In this document: in pieces, positions 1 through 8,713 of the stretch | How positions within the stretch are numbered: position 1 is the stretch's first letter | Layout: every line of letters starts with the position of its first letter | Source of the DNA: Marinobacter alexandrii | GTDB taxonomy: Bacteria > Bacteroidota > Bacteroidia > Cytophagales > Cyclobacteriaceae | Reading direction: 5' to 3' | NCBI GenBank assembly: GCA_039984955.1 | Contig: JBDWTN010000005.1 | Coordinates: forward strand, 372,001 to 436,000 | Length of the DNA: 64,000 nucleotides | Notes under the pieces: model-generated | What the model was told of the DNA's origin: nothing | Seen by the model: only the letters and a program-made list of their open reading frames with translations | The model's database searches: none | Program-made: the position numbers and the translations under genes

Positions 1-53
1 TGATGGATTTATATCGTTCGGAAGAACTCATAAATTTCTTTATAGAATTAATA

Positions 54-164
54 TATGCTAAACCAATGTCATTTAGTTAAGCATTTTTCTTATGTCCTCC
101 CTCTAACTCCCTCCATGAGGGAGAGATAATTAGGTGCTTAACTAAACAACATTGTATGCTAAAC
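54..164. mobile_element. MITE-like 91-bp inverted-repeat element with 10-bp flanking direct repeats
   Basis: Positions 64-83 and 135-154 form terminal inverted repeats of 20 bp with 18 matches (CAATGT, two variable bases, then TTTAGTTAAGCA). A second perfect 7-bp stem (CTCCCTC/GAGGGAG, 107-113 and 117-123) sits inside. The 10-mer TATGCTAAAC occurs directly outside each end (54-63 and 155-164), as a target-site duplication would. It has no coding capacity. This fits a small non-autonomous transposable element; a structured intergenic repeat flanked by a chance direct repeat is the alternative. Confidence 0.65.
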
Positions 165-182
165 ACCAACTTGACTTTGAAC

Positions 183-212
183 AAAAAAGACCTACACTCA
201 GCAGGCCTTTTT
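183..212 (-). terminator. Rho-independent terminator of the fossil T9SS gene tail
   Basis: A hairpin with arms AAAAAGACCT and AGGCCTTTTT (one mismatch) and a short loop. On the minus strand the stem is followed by a run of T, so it would end transcripts from the tail remnant at 233-331. The T tract on the + strand is also adequate, so it may work both ways. Confidence 0.6.
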
Positions 213-232
213 CGTTTCTTCAAATGATAAGA

Positions 233-331
233 CTAGTCATTTTTGATCCAGCGTTGGGTTACCTTCATTTTATCAATGACCACTTCAACATTTATAAAAA
301 AAGGGATCAATTTATGAACTGATCCCTTTTA
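233..331 (-). pseudogene. Remnant C-terminal tail of a second T9SS-sorted protein
   Basis: Read on the minus strand, the frame between a TAA at 329-331 and a TAG at 233-235 ends in the residues VTQRWIKND. The intact surface protein just upstream ends in FKQRWVKND, and the nucleotides around both ends are alike. The preceding residues (INVEVVIDK) also resemble the last beta strands of a type A sorting domain. Only about 30 residues remain and the rest of any gene is missing. A terminator at 183-212 follows it. I infer the leftover 3' end of a lost tandem paralogue or of a partial duplication. Confidence 0.55.
296..330 (-). terminator. Terminator of the glyco-surface-protein operon
   Basis: An 11-bp perfect stem (AAAAGGGATCA at 299-309 pairs with 320-330) with a 10-nt loop. 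On the minus strand it is followed by a run of T. It lies 21 nt beyond the stop codon of the FG-GAP protein gene. It also overlaps the 5' part of the fossil tail frame. Confidence 0.85.
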
Positions 332-350
332 GTCTTTAGAATTTATCTAA

Positions 351-3300
351 TTAATCATTCTTTACCCAGCGCTGTTTAAACACTTGATCTCCAAACCTCA
401 ACTCTATCAGGTAGATTCCTGACTTATGGTCTTGCATGTCTACCGTGGCTTTGAATGATTCTCCCACAGCTCTCTGCATTTCCTGATGAACAATTTTACC
501 ATTCAGATCAGAAACTTTGATCTCCACACTTCCTTCTACTCGTTCGTTGAAGGATATCTCCATGACGTCTGCTCCGGGGTTTGGATAGAGAACAAGTTGA
601 TCATCCAGATCTTCCAGTCCTAACACTTCATTGACGGTGAGTACAAATGCCCCTGTAGTCGTTTTTCCGAAATTATTAATGGCTTTCACATAAATGCTTA
701 ATTCCTCGCCATCATTCAAATCAATGTCTTTTACTACGAGTAATTGATCCCCGACTACTGCAAACTTGTCATTGTCAGCATCATTTGTGCCATCACCTTC
801 GGTTAAAGAAAGTACATATGAATTATTTATGTTTGGATCGGTTACTTCAAAAACTCCAATGGAACCTCCAATAGGAGAACTCTCATTGACTGATGTAATA
901 GAAAGGCTGATTTCTCCTAGTCCAGGAATTTCATTGACTCTAAGTGTAAATGCCTCGGTTACCGATTTACCAAAGTCATCGATAGCTTTGACATGAATAT
1001 TCAAGTTAGCTGCTTCATCGAAATCAATATCTTTTATAACGATCAATTGATTTCCATCGATGACAAACTTATCGTTATCTTCATCATTACTTCCATCTCC
1101 ATCTGCCAAAAAGATGACATGCGTATCATTTGCGTTGGGGTCTTCTACTCCAAATGTGCCAACTGAATTACCTAGAGGTATCCCTTCATCCAAAGAGCCA
1201 ATGGAGAGATCAATTCCGGTTGGGTCAGCATTGGAATTAAAGAATACCTGAATATTTTCAGCATCCTCATTTAACGTTTCGTCTATTCCAATTGCACAAC
1301 AGACGGCTACTTCAACCGCCTCAGTATTGCTCACTAGAATATCCAGATCATCATCGCTATCGGCATCCATCAGCCTAAGCTCTAATCCATTCGTATTGTC
1401 TATGGATTGTGATTCCGTGAAAGATCCGTTACCATCATTGCTAAATGTTTTTAAACCATAAGAATATCCTTCACCCACACTATATCCAGAAACATAAGTA
1501 ACTGCCAAATCCGCTATTCCATCACCGTCAAAATCCCCGGCAACTATTTGTCCCCTATCTTCTCCCCCTACACTTAGCGTCTCACTCACGGAAAAAGAAG
1601 CGGCACCATCATTAATCATTAGATCAATTTCTAATCCATTACCATCGGTATCTCTTAATAGAGCAAAGTCGGTATCTCCATCATTATCAAAATCACTGGA
1701 AGCCACTTTGCTTAATCCAAAATCATCACCGGTAACGACAGTTGTAGGAATAGAAGTAAGTCCAAGTTCGCCTCCTAAATAAACCACGTCATTATAGCTA
1801 GACTTTGCCATCAATATATCATCAAATCCGTCTCCGTCAAAGTCACCTACCTCTATATCAAAATCATACCCAGGAAGAGCTGCTGCTGCTGGCGACATGT
1901 CACCTGTCAATTCTTGAGAAAATGATTGTTCTAAATCATAATCTCCCCCACTCACACGTTCTAGAATAGTTAGATAATCACTCTCCTCATAATAAGCTAG
2001 TGTCGCAATATCATCCGATCCATCACCGTCAAAATCACCTATAACAAATTCCTTTACCTCTCCGACAACACCACCGCTACCTCTATCATCATAGTCAAAT
2101 CCATTCTCAAAAAAGAATACTCTTAGTGATCCATTGTCCTCACCTCCTACTAATTCATTGTCTCCATCATTATCTACATCAAAAAAGATGGCATTATTTA
2201 AAGGATTGTATTGAAAAACTTGCTTCGAAGAGAAAAACCCATTGTTTTGATCATAGAAAGCATTATCAAAACTTGATGACAATATCTCACGGGGGCCTCC
2301 TCCACCTTCTGCATTGATAGACCTAAAAAGATCATCGTCTCCATCTAAATCAAAATCCCCAGGGACAATAGAAACAGGAGTAGTCGTTCCAAAAACAGCT
2401 TGTGCTTCCGTGTCAAAAGTTCCATGACCTGCCTCAGCAAGGTTTCGTAGCTTAAGGTTCGCTACTTCTCTTTTAGATTTAGTAGCATCACTCAAAACAA
2501 GTTCTACATCCAATGAGGATCCTAACTCCTCCCAATCGAGAGCAGCGGCAGTAGTCAATGCATTGGTTTCTGTATTGAAAGAGAATAGAGCAGCATCATC
2601 TCCCTCAATGGTAACTGTAACATCATCTCCTTGACGATCGTCCAAAGAAAGGTATCCGACCAAGCTCCCGGAAGGGGTGTTTTCATCAATGATTAAGTCT
2701 CCAGCAAAACCATCTACGTAAGGTGCTGCGCGATCATAGACTAGCTGAATCGTAGCAGTATTTTCAGTTCCAGCGAAATCTAAAGCTCCATCACCGTCTA
2801 TATCTCCCACGGCAATATCGGTCGGCTGAATAGTTGTATTACCAACTTGTCCACCCGATAAGCTCAAGCCGGTAAAGTTATTTAACTCAAGACTTGCCAG
2901 GTATGAGCCTGTTGCCTCAAGACTTAATATCAGGTCATCATCACCATCCAGGTCAAAGTCCGCTGCAACTACAGATTGGATGGAAGAGGTTGAAGGTTGC
3001 GGGATGCCAGAAAAAGTAGTTTCATTAAAAATACCTGTATTTCCATCTATGTGCTGATTCAAACCTCCATAGAGGTAACCATACCCTTGTCTGCTGGCGA
3101 ATACATCTATGTCAGTATCTCCATCTGCATCTAGTATTGTTAAGTTTTCCAATCTACCAGGGGCTTGAAACACTATATCTTCAAATCCTTCGAAAGCTGG
3201 TTCGGCATTTGTACCTGCTGTGTTCTCTGAGGCATAAACTCGACCTACAGTCCCAACTGCTTCATCAATGTAACCAAAATGATTGTTTACCAGATCTAAG

Positions 3301-4112
3301 TCTCCATCGTTATCTAAATCAACAAACTCAAAATCAGTAACGCTACTTCCTGGCACTGCTAAAGTTTCCTTTGAGAAGCTGCCATTATCATTTGTGAAAG
3401 CTATTAAGTTATTAGTCTCGGCAGCTACAATTACATCTACATCACCATCAGAGTCAAAATCGACTAAATCAACATCGTTTATTCCTAACTCACCTCCAAT
3501 CGATCCTACAAAAGTCGAACTTGCGTAATAGTACTCCGAATCACTTAATTGAAAGTTTCCTTCTCCATCGTTCAACGCTAGATAAATGATTCTTCCATTA
3601 CTGAAGACTACATCAAGATCTTGATCCCCATCAATATCTCCTATGACGAAATCATCCTGCATATTTGCCAGTGCTCCAACATCTCTACTATCCCAGCTTA
3701 TTTCGTCTCCATCCTCAATTCTATTTCCAATTTTTGCTGATTGACCTGGTACAGAATACAATAACTCAAGATCGGCATCTAAATCAAAATTTGCTAAAGC
3801 TAAATTTTCCACATCATCACCACCCGAGAAACTATTTTCAAGAGTTAAGTAGACGTTAGGAGTTTGAGCATTTCCGATAGCTGGAACTGCTGCCATCGCC
3901 GCTACCGAAGTTGCAACAGTTGCCCCTTTCATTGAAAACCCAAGCTTTTCAAGTTTGGATTTGTATTTATCAACACGAGAGACTAATTGATTCTTCTTCT
4001 TTCTTGAAAGTGAATCAAACTGGCCTGAAGAAATCTTTTTTTCAAGTCTTTCCTTGAATTTGTAGTATTTTCCTTTTGCTGAATTAAGAGAGTATTGGTA
4101 AAAATTGTTCAT
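351..4112 (-). CDS. Large FG-GAP/VCBS-repeat surface protein with cadherin-like repeats and T9SS sorting domain
   Basis: A 1253-residue exported protein. Residues 1-60 are an unusually long Lys/Arg-rich, probably helical N-region, followed by a hydrophobic stretch ending in GNA-Q with predicted cleavage after residue 82. About 14 calcium-binding DxDxDG-type FG-GAP motifs follow, such as DIDGDQDLD and DFDNDGDTD, interrupted near the middle by one cadherin-like domain (IDENTPSGSLVG). Two closely similar cadherin-like repeats occupy about residues 967-1168. Residues 1169-1253 are a type A sorting domain with LYPNPG near its start and a GIYLIEL strand, so export by the type IX system and surface attachment or release are expected. 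It is the last gene of a four-gene operon, 30 bp after a GT41-like gene, and is therefore a candidate glycosylation target. Adhesin or matrix roles are possible; no enzyme domain is visible. Confidence 0.9.
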   Translation of the reverse strand: MNNFYQYSLNSAKGKYYKFKERLEKKISSGQFDSLSRKKKNQLVSRVDKYKSKLEKLGFSMKGATVATSVAAMAAVPAIGNAQTPNVYLTLENSFSGGDDVENLALANFDLDADLELLYSVPGQSAKIGNRIEDGDEISWDSRDVGALANMQDDFVIGDIDGDQDLDVVFSNGRIIYLALNDGEGNFQLSDSEYYYASSTFVGSIGGELGINDVDLVDFDSDGDVDVIVAAETNNLIAFTNDNGSFSKETLAVPGSSVTDFEFVDLDNDGDLDLVNNHFGYIDEAVGTVGRVYASENTAGTNAEPAFEGFEDIVFQAPGRLENLTILDADGDTDIDVFASRQGYGYLYGGLNQHIDGNTGIFNETTFSGIPQPSTSSIQSVVAADFDLDGDDDLILSLEATGSYLASLELNNFTGLSLSGGQVGNTTIQPTDIAVGDIDGDGALDFAGTENTATIQLVYDRAAPYVDGFAGDLIIDENTPSGSLVGYLSLDDRQGDDVTVTIEGDDAALFSFNTETNALTTAAALDWEELGSSLDVELVLSDATKSKREVANLKLRNLAEAGHGTFDTEAQAVFGTTTPVSIVPGDFDLDGDDDLFRSINAEGGGGPREILSSSFDNAFYDQNNGFFSSKQVFQYNPLNNAIFFDVDNDGDNELVGGEDNGSLRVFFFENGFDYDDRGSGGVVGEVKEFVIGDFDGDGSDDIATLAYYEESDYLTILERVSGGDYDLEQSFSQELTGDMSPAAAALPGYDFDIEVGDFDGDGFDDILMAKSSYNDVVYLGGELGLTSIPTTVVTGDDFGLSKVASSDFDNDGDTDFALLRDTDGNGLEIDLMINDGAASFSVSETLSVGGEDRGQIVAGDFDGDGIADLAVTYVSGYSVGEGYSYGLKTFSNDGNGSFTESQSIDNTNGLELRLMDADSDDDLDILVSNTEAVEVAVCCAIGIDETLNEDAENIQVFFNSNADPTGIDLSIGSLDEGIPLGNSVGTFGVEDPNANDTHVIFLADGDGSNDEDNDKFVIDGNQLIVIKDIDFDEAANLNIHVKAIDDFGKSVTEAFTLRVNEIPGLGEISLSITSVNESSPIGGSIGVFEVTDPNINNSYVLSLTEGDGTNDADNDKFAVVGDQLLVVKDIDLNDGEELSIYVKAINNFGKTTTGAFVLTVNEVLGLEDLDDQLVLYPNPGADVMEISFNERVEGSVEIKVSDLNGKIVHQEMQRAVGESFKATVDMQDHKSGIYLIELRFGDQVFKQRWVKND
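609..1214 (-). repeat. Two tandem cadherin-like repeats inside the surface protein
   Basis: Two consecutive units of about 100 codons (909-1214 and 609-908) share the same order of blocks: a Glu-containing start (SLDEGIPLG, SVNESSPIG), an EDPN/TDPN turn, a GDGxND motif, NDKF, a KDID strand and a final VNE. The similarity points to recent internal duplication. They sit between the FG-GAP region and the sorting domain and probably act as a calcium-dependent stalk. Confidence 0.8.
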
Positions 4113-4142
4113 GTGGTGGAACGATTTAATAGTTTTCTTTAC

Positions 4143-6293
4143 TTAATTAAATGAACTCAAGTTCAAAGCGGATCCAACACTAAAATCATTAGGCTGTGAT
4201 CCTTTCTTAAATTTAATCAGTGCTTTTTGATAAGATTTTTCCAAATATTTTACTTGTATTTCAGTATCAAAAATCACCTTGTCTTCTTCGTTGTTCAGTT
4301 TCTCTTTAATTATTAGTAAGTTGGCGGTTTTGGTTGCTAGTTTAAGTGACATTGCAATATAATCATTCTTTGTAAGAGCTATCAAATTTTCAAGCCCTGA
4401 AAATTTTAACAAACTAGAGCTAAGACGTCTATTATGATTGTCTCCTCTTAATGTTATCATTGGCACGCCCATTCTAAGTGCCTCAATACCAGTAAAATGA
4501 GCGCCGTAAATAAAATTATCTAAGAAAAGATCAGCATGCCTATACCTTTCCAAGTGTTTTTGAAATTTAAGAGGTTTAGCAAAGACAATGCGATCTTCAC
4601 TAATTCCAAAATTGCTTGCTTCTCTCAATATCCTTTCCTTGATCTCTATTTCTCCCGCGCTGTACAACCATAAAATGGATTCTTGAAAGCCGTTTAATAT
4701 TTGCATCCAGGCACTAAATGTTTCTGGATCTAGCTTTTTGGGGTGATTAAAATTAGCAAAGACAAAGGCGTTTTCTGGCAGGCCATGATCTGATTTGGAC
4801 GATTGAATGGAGGTATCTATTGGAAGGTCACTATTTATCAATAACGAACAAGGAAGTGTAATCACTTTTTCAGAAAAATTGGCTCTCAAATGTTGGTCGA
4901 TCATATACTCATCCGTAAAGATGTAGTCTACAAACGAAGCTCCTGTTGTTTCATGATAATCACTGAAGACCATCTGAATTGGAGCGGGCTTAAAAGCCAA
5001 AACATCAAACTTCATTGAAATATTGTATGCCGCAAGCGAAACGAGTATGTCAATTCCTTTTCGATTAATAAGGCTTGCTATCTCTAAGCTTGAAAGCTCT
5101 GAGACATCATAATAATAATCTACGGAATCACGAATTTCTCGATTTATAAAATCATCAGTATGAACAAGTGAAAAAGCATGTACTTCGAAAAGTTTACTGT
5201 CATGGAAATCAAAAACATTTCTCATAAGAATCCCTGCTGGGTGCTCTCTAAAGTTTGGAGATAGATAACCAATTCTAATCTTCTTCTCTGATAAAGAATG
5301 GTCGAACTTAACATTGGGATGTTGGCGCCAAACATCTAACGCCAAAGTAGAGGCATGCTTTTCTGCTATCTTACGAAAGATTGGTGGGTCTATATTGGAA
5401 TAGCTTAATGTATACGGAACAATTTGGAACGGGCTTGATTCTGATTCAAGATACCAACTTAATATATCCTCCAAGTCTTTCTTATCTTCTTGATAATGTG
5501 TCCAGTCTACAACATGCTGCCTTGAAATGATTTCATAGAACCTGATGCCCTTTCGATACTGATCATCCCCAAGAAGTATTCCTTTTCCATATATTTCTAA
5601 GGCTTTTTTATGATTCTGCTTACCAAAGGCATAGAGTTGTCCAAGGTTGAAATATGCAATAGAAAGTGAAGGAGATGTTTTAAGAGCTTTTTGATAGAAT
5701 TCAATGGCCAGATCAATTCTTTGCGCCTGTTGATACAAACTAGCAAGTCCGCAGTATCCAAGTCCCTCCATTGGGTGATACTTTAGAAGCTTTTTGTAAT
5801 AGATCTCGGCATCATTAAGTCTATTATTCTTCTGATAAATGGCAGCCAAGTTGTTCAATGCCGCTTTGTGATTAGGCTCTTTATTCAAGCACCTTAAATA
5901 ACATTCAATAGCTTCCGTGAAACGGCTTAATGTCATTGAGTTCTTTGCATGATGAAACCAGAACTTAACATTGTCTATTACCTCTTGGCTTCTAGATATC
6001 TCACTAAATAGCTTATGAGCTTCTTCCGAACGCTTATTCTTAGCTAGTAGAATCGCTAAATTGATTTTCAGTAATGGGTCTCCACTCCTTTTTACTCCTT
6101 GTCTCAGAATGTCGACGGCTGAATTTTCATTATTTACCTTCAGGAATATCTGAGCAAGAAGAAGATATGCTCCTTTCCGCATAGGCTGTAATTCTATTAA
6201 ATCATTGCAAAGATTCATTGCTTTTTCAGCTAACCCATTCGATAGCTTTAAGCTAGCATCCCTTATGGCCTGAATGTAATCTTCATCATTCAT
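4143..6293 (-). CDS. TPR protein with GT41 (O-GlcNAc-transferase-like) catalytic domain, copy 1
   Basis: 716 residues. The first 250 or so are TPR-type helical repeats (for example NHKAALNNLAAIYQKNNRLNDA). From about 335 onward the sequence follows the SPINDLY/OGT catalytic region: IRIGYLSPNFREHPAG with the His equivalent to the OGT HP motif at about 351, then KPAPIQ, FNHPKK with a likely UDP-binding Lys near 519-520, and HFTGIEALRMGVP near 599. The loop normally reading PGTTG is HETTG here, and HTTG is HFTG. No signal peptide is seen, so it should act in the cytoplasm on proteins before export. Its ATG overlaps the stop of the second GT41 gene by 4 bp and the FG-GAP protein gene follows 30 bp later. 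The donor sugar cannot be read from sequence. Confidence 0.85.
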   Translation of the reverse strand: MNDEDYIQAIRDASLKLSNGLAEKAMNLCNDLIELQPMRKGAYLLLAQIFLKVNNENSAVDILRQGVKRSGDPLLKINLAILLAKNKRSEEAHKLFSEISRSQEVIDNVKFWFHHAKNSMTLSRFTEAIECYLRCLNKEPNHKAALNNLAAIYQKNNRLNDAEIYYKKLLKYHPMEGLGYCGLASLYQQAQRIDLAIEFYQKALKTSPSLSIAYFNLGQLYAFGKQNHKKALEIYGKGILLGDDQYRKGIRFYEIISRQHVVDWTHYQEDKKDLEDILSWYLESESSPFQIVPYTLSYSNIDPPIFRKIAEKHASTLALDVWRQHPNVKFDHSLSEKKIRIGYLSPNFREHPAGILMRNVFDFHDSKLFEVHAFSLVHTDDFINREIRDSVDYYYDVSELSSLEIASLINRKGIDILVSLAAYNISMKFDVLAFKPAPIQMVFSDYHETTGASFVDYIFTDEYMIDQHLRANFSEKVITLPCSLLINSDLPIDTSIQSSKSDHGLPENAFVFANFNHPKKLDPETFSAWMQILNGFQESILWLYSAGEIEIKERILREASNFGISEDRIVFAKPLKFQKHLERYRHADLFLDNFIYGAHFTGIEALRMGVPMITLRGDNHNRRLSSSLLKFSGLENLIALTKNDYIAMSLKLATKTANLLIIKEKLNNEEDKVIFDTEIQVKYLEKSYQKALIKFKKGSQPNDFSVGSALNLSSFN

Positions 6294-8713
6294 GCGACAG
6301 AACTATTGAAGTCTGAGGGTTCATCACCTTTTTCATAGGTATCCCACATCTTTCTGTAGGCTTTTTCCATACTTTGAGTAAGAGCAGAAGGTTTAAAAAA
6401 ATCATTCGTTTGCTTCTGGGACTTCAGATACTTCTTTAGCTCTCCAATTTTTGTCTTGCTTCTTGCTAGCTCTATAGTTTTATTAAGATATTCATCTTCT
6501 GAATTGCATATTAAGTCAGATAAGTCTAATGCTTTTAGAAATGAACTACATAATCGAGCACTAACAGTATCACCCCTGATCGTCAACATCGGGATTTCCA
6601 TCCAAAGTGCTTCCAAACAAGTAGTATGTCCATTGTAAATGGATGTGTCTAAAAACAAATCTATGAACTGCATCCTTCTTAAATGATCTTTGTGGTCCTC
6701 TCGACTACAGAAAATGATTCTATCCAGCTCTACTCCTTCTGATTTAGCTAACTCAGAAATATTCACTTGAAACTGTTCAATGCTTCCATCGAATAACCAT
6801 AAAATGGAATTAGGAACCTTTTTCAGGATCTTCATCCATGTTTTGGCAATTGATGGATTAATTTTTCGTGGATGATTTAAGCAAGCGAATACAAACTTGT
6901 CCTCTGGGAGATGATAATCAGTTTTTAAGACCTTCTTATCTGAAGGAGCTAATTCGCTATTGAAAAAATGTGAAGCAGGAAGGAAAGCAATGGATTCATT
7001 GAAAAAATTTTGATTTTGATCTGTTATAACTTCATAATCCTTGAACACATAATCGTAAAAATCGACTTGCATAGTCTCGTGCCAATCCATACAAACTACC
7101 TGAATAGGTGCCGGCCTCAATGCCGGAATCTCAGATTTCATTCCGTAGTTATATCCAGCTAAGCTTACAAGAATATGAATGCCATCATTATTGATTCTTT
7201 TTGCAGCTTCACTTGACTGTAAATCGCCCAATTCTACGTAATGATCTACCAATGAACGTATATTTTTATTGATTTCATCAGTGCCACCATTAATTGCATA
7301 ACCGTAAACCTCAAATCTATCTCGGTCGTGATGTTTTAAAACACCTTGTATCAAAACACCGGCAGGATGCTTTTTGAAGTATGGAGATAAATAGCCAATC
7401 TTTATTTTTTCCGCACTTGAAGGATACTTAAAATTAAGACGTTCTCGAAGTGGCGAAACGGCTCGGATCAACGTTTGTGAAAATTTTTTCGTTACAGCAG
7501 TAACTAACTCTGGATCAAATGGGTAGTATGCTAAATTGTAAACTGGAAACTCATCTTCCTGCCGATCACTCTGTATGAATTGATGAAGCAGGCTTGATAC
7601 CTTGATCATCATCTCCTCATACTTATCCATTCTTCCTAGTTTAGAATACAGTAGTTGTAAAGTCATATTGGCTCTGAGCGCAAACTCCGGATGCCTATCG
7701 ACTTTAGTAAGATATTTTTCTGCTTTTTCTAGTTCTTGCTTTAGCTCGTATAATACACCTAGCAAATACATGCCTTCATAGCAATAGGGGTTCTCTTTTA
7801 CATAAGGTTCTAGCAGTTGAACTGCTCTGTCGTTTTCATGGTCTGAAATGAAAATACGAGCTAGCTTCAAATAAGGCTCTTCACTTCTTGTGCCATCCGC
7901 TACTAGTTTCTCCAACACTTCTATCCCTTGCTCTTTCTGTCCAAGACTACAAAGGGTGGTAGCATATGTACTTAAATATTTGTGATTCCTTGGTGCAAAT
8001 TCGATAGCCTTTTGAATCCATTGGAGTGCTTGATCATAGTTATGCCATCTATTATGGATAACTCCCAAATTATAAGAAGCAAGCGAGTTATCAGGTTCTA
8101 ACTTGAGTGCCTGGTGATAAAATCTTTCTGCTGCTTCAAGCTTTCCCATTTTCTGCAATAGCCCAGCTTTATTGCAATACGCCATAACAACCTGATCGTT
8201 CAGCTCAATAAGTTTATCATAGCAGCGCATGGATTTATCATAGGCATATACATCTTGATATAAGTTACCAAGATTATTAAGTGCCTGAATATGAGAAGAA
8301 TCTAACTGAAGTACTTTTTCGTAGAGTTCAATAGCAGTAGTCAATTGACCAGTTTCTTTCAAATTTCGAGCAGCATGAAACAAAATCAGCGGATTGCTCT
8401 CATTTGATTTGACGAGTTGATCAAAAAGCAATTTTGCTTCATCAAACCGATTAAGTTTAATTAGTGTTTTACCTTTTTGAAGGAGAAAATCAACATTTTC
8501 GATTTTTTTTGCTAACCCTTTGTTAAAAAAAAGGAGCGCATCATCATATTTCTTTTCCTGATAATATGATTGGCCCATCATGAAGATGCTTTCGAGATGT
8601 TCAGGACTAGCCTTCAATATCTCCTGATACAGTTTTCGAGCTTCTCTTAGCTTACCAGACTGATGAAGGTCAAGAGCTGTTTTATAGTATGTCTGAATAC
8701 TCGTTCGAGACAT
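6290..8713 (-). CDS. TPR protein with GT41 (O-GlcNAc-transferase-like) catalytic domain, copy 2
   Basis: 807 residues. About ten TPR-like repeats fill residues 1-370 (for example SHIQALNNLGNLYQDVYAYD). The GT41-like part starts near 435 with IKIGYLSPYFKKHPAG (His about 449), then RPAPIQ, NHPRKINP (Lys about 617) and GHTTCLEALWMEIP (about 695). The loop after RPAPIQ reads WHETMQ in place of PGTTG, and HTTG is HTTC. The protein is clearly paralogous to the downstream copy but much diverged, which suggests different acceptor or donor use rather than a recent duplication. It is cytoplasmic by lack of signals. It is joined by a 4-bp overlap to the next gene and a 1-bp overlap to the TIGR03032 gene. 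Catalysis is inferred from the family. Confidence 0.85.
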   Translation of the reverse strand: MSRTSIQTYYKTALDLHQSGKLREARKLYQEILKASPEHLESIFMMGQSYYQEKKYDDALLFFNKGLAKKIENVDFLLQKGKTLIKLNRFDEAKLLFDQLVKSNESNPLILFHAARNLKETGQLTTAIELYEKVLQLDSSHIQALNNLGNLYQDVYAYDKSMRCYDKLIELNDQVVMAYCNKAGLLQKMGKLEAAERFYHQALKLEPDNSLASYNLGVIHNRWHNYDQALQWIQKAIEFAPRNHKYLSTYATTLCSLGQKEQGIEVLEKLVADGTRSEEPYLKLARIFISDHENDRAVQLLEPYVKENPYCYEGMYLLGVLYELKQELEKAEKYLTKVDRHPEFALRANMTLQLLYSKLGRMDKYEEMMIKVSSLLHQFIQSDRQEDEFPVYNLAYYPFDPELVTAVTKKFSQTLIRAVSPLRERLNFKYPSSAEKIKIGYLSPYFKKHPAGVLIQGVLKHHDRDRFEVYGYAINGGTDEINKNIRSLVDHYVELGDLQSSEAAKRINNDGIHILVSLAGYNYGMKSEIPALRPAPIQVVCMDWHETMQVDFYDYVFKDYEVITDQNQNFFNESIAFLPASHFFNSELAPSDKKVLKTDYHLPEDKFVFACLNHPRKINPSIAKTWMKILKKVPNSILWLFDGSIEQFQVNISELAKSEGVELDRIIFCSREDHKDHLRRMQFIDLFLDTSIYNGHTTCLEALWMEIPMLTIRGDTVSARLCSSFLKALDLSDLICNSEDEYLNKTIELARSKTKIGELKKYLKSQKQTNDFFKPSALTQSMEKAYRKMWDTYEKGDEPSDFNSSVA

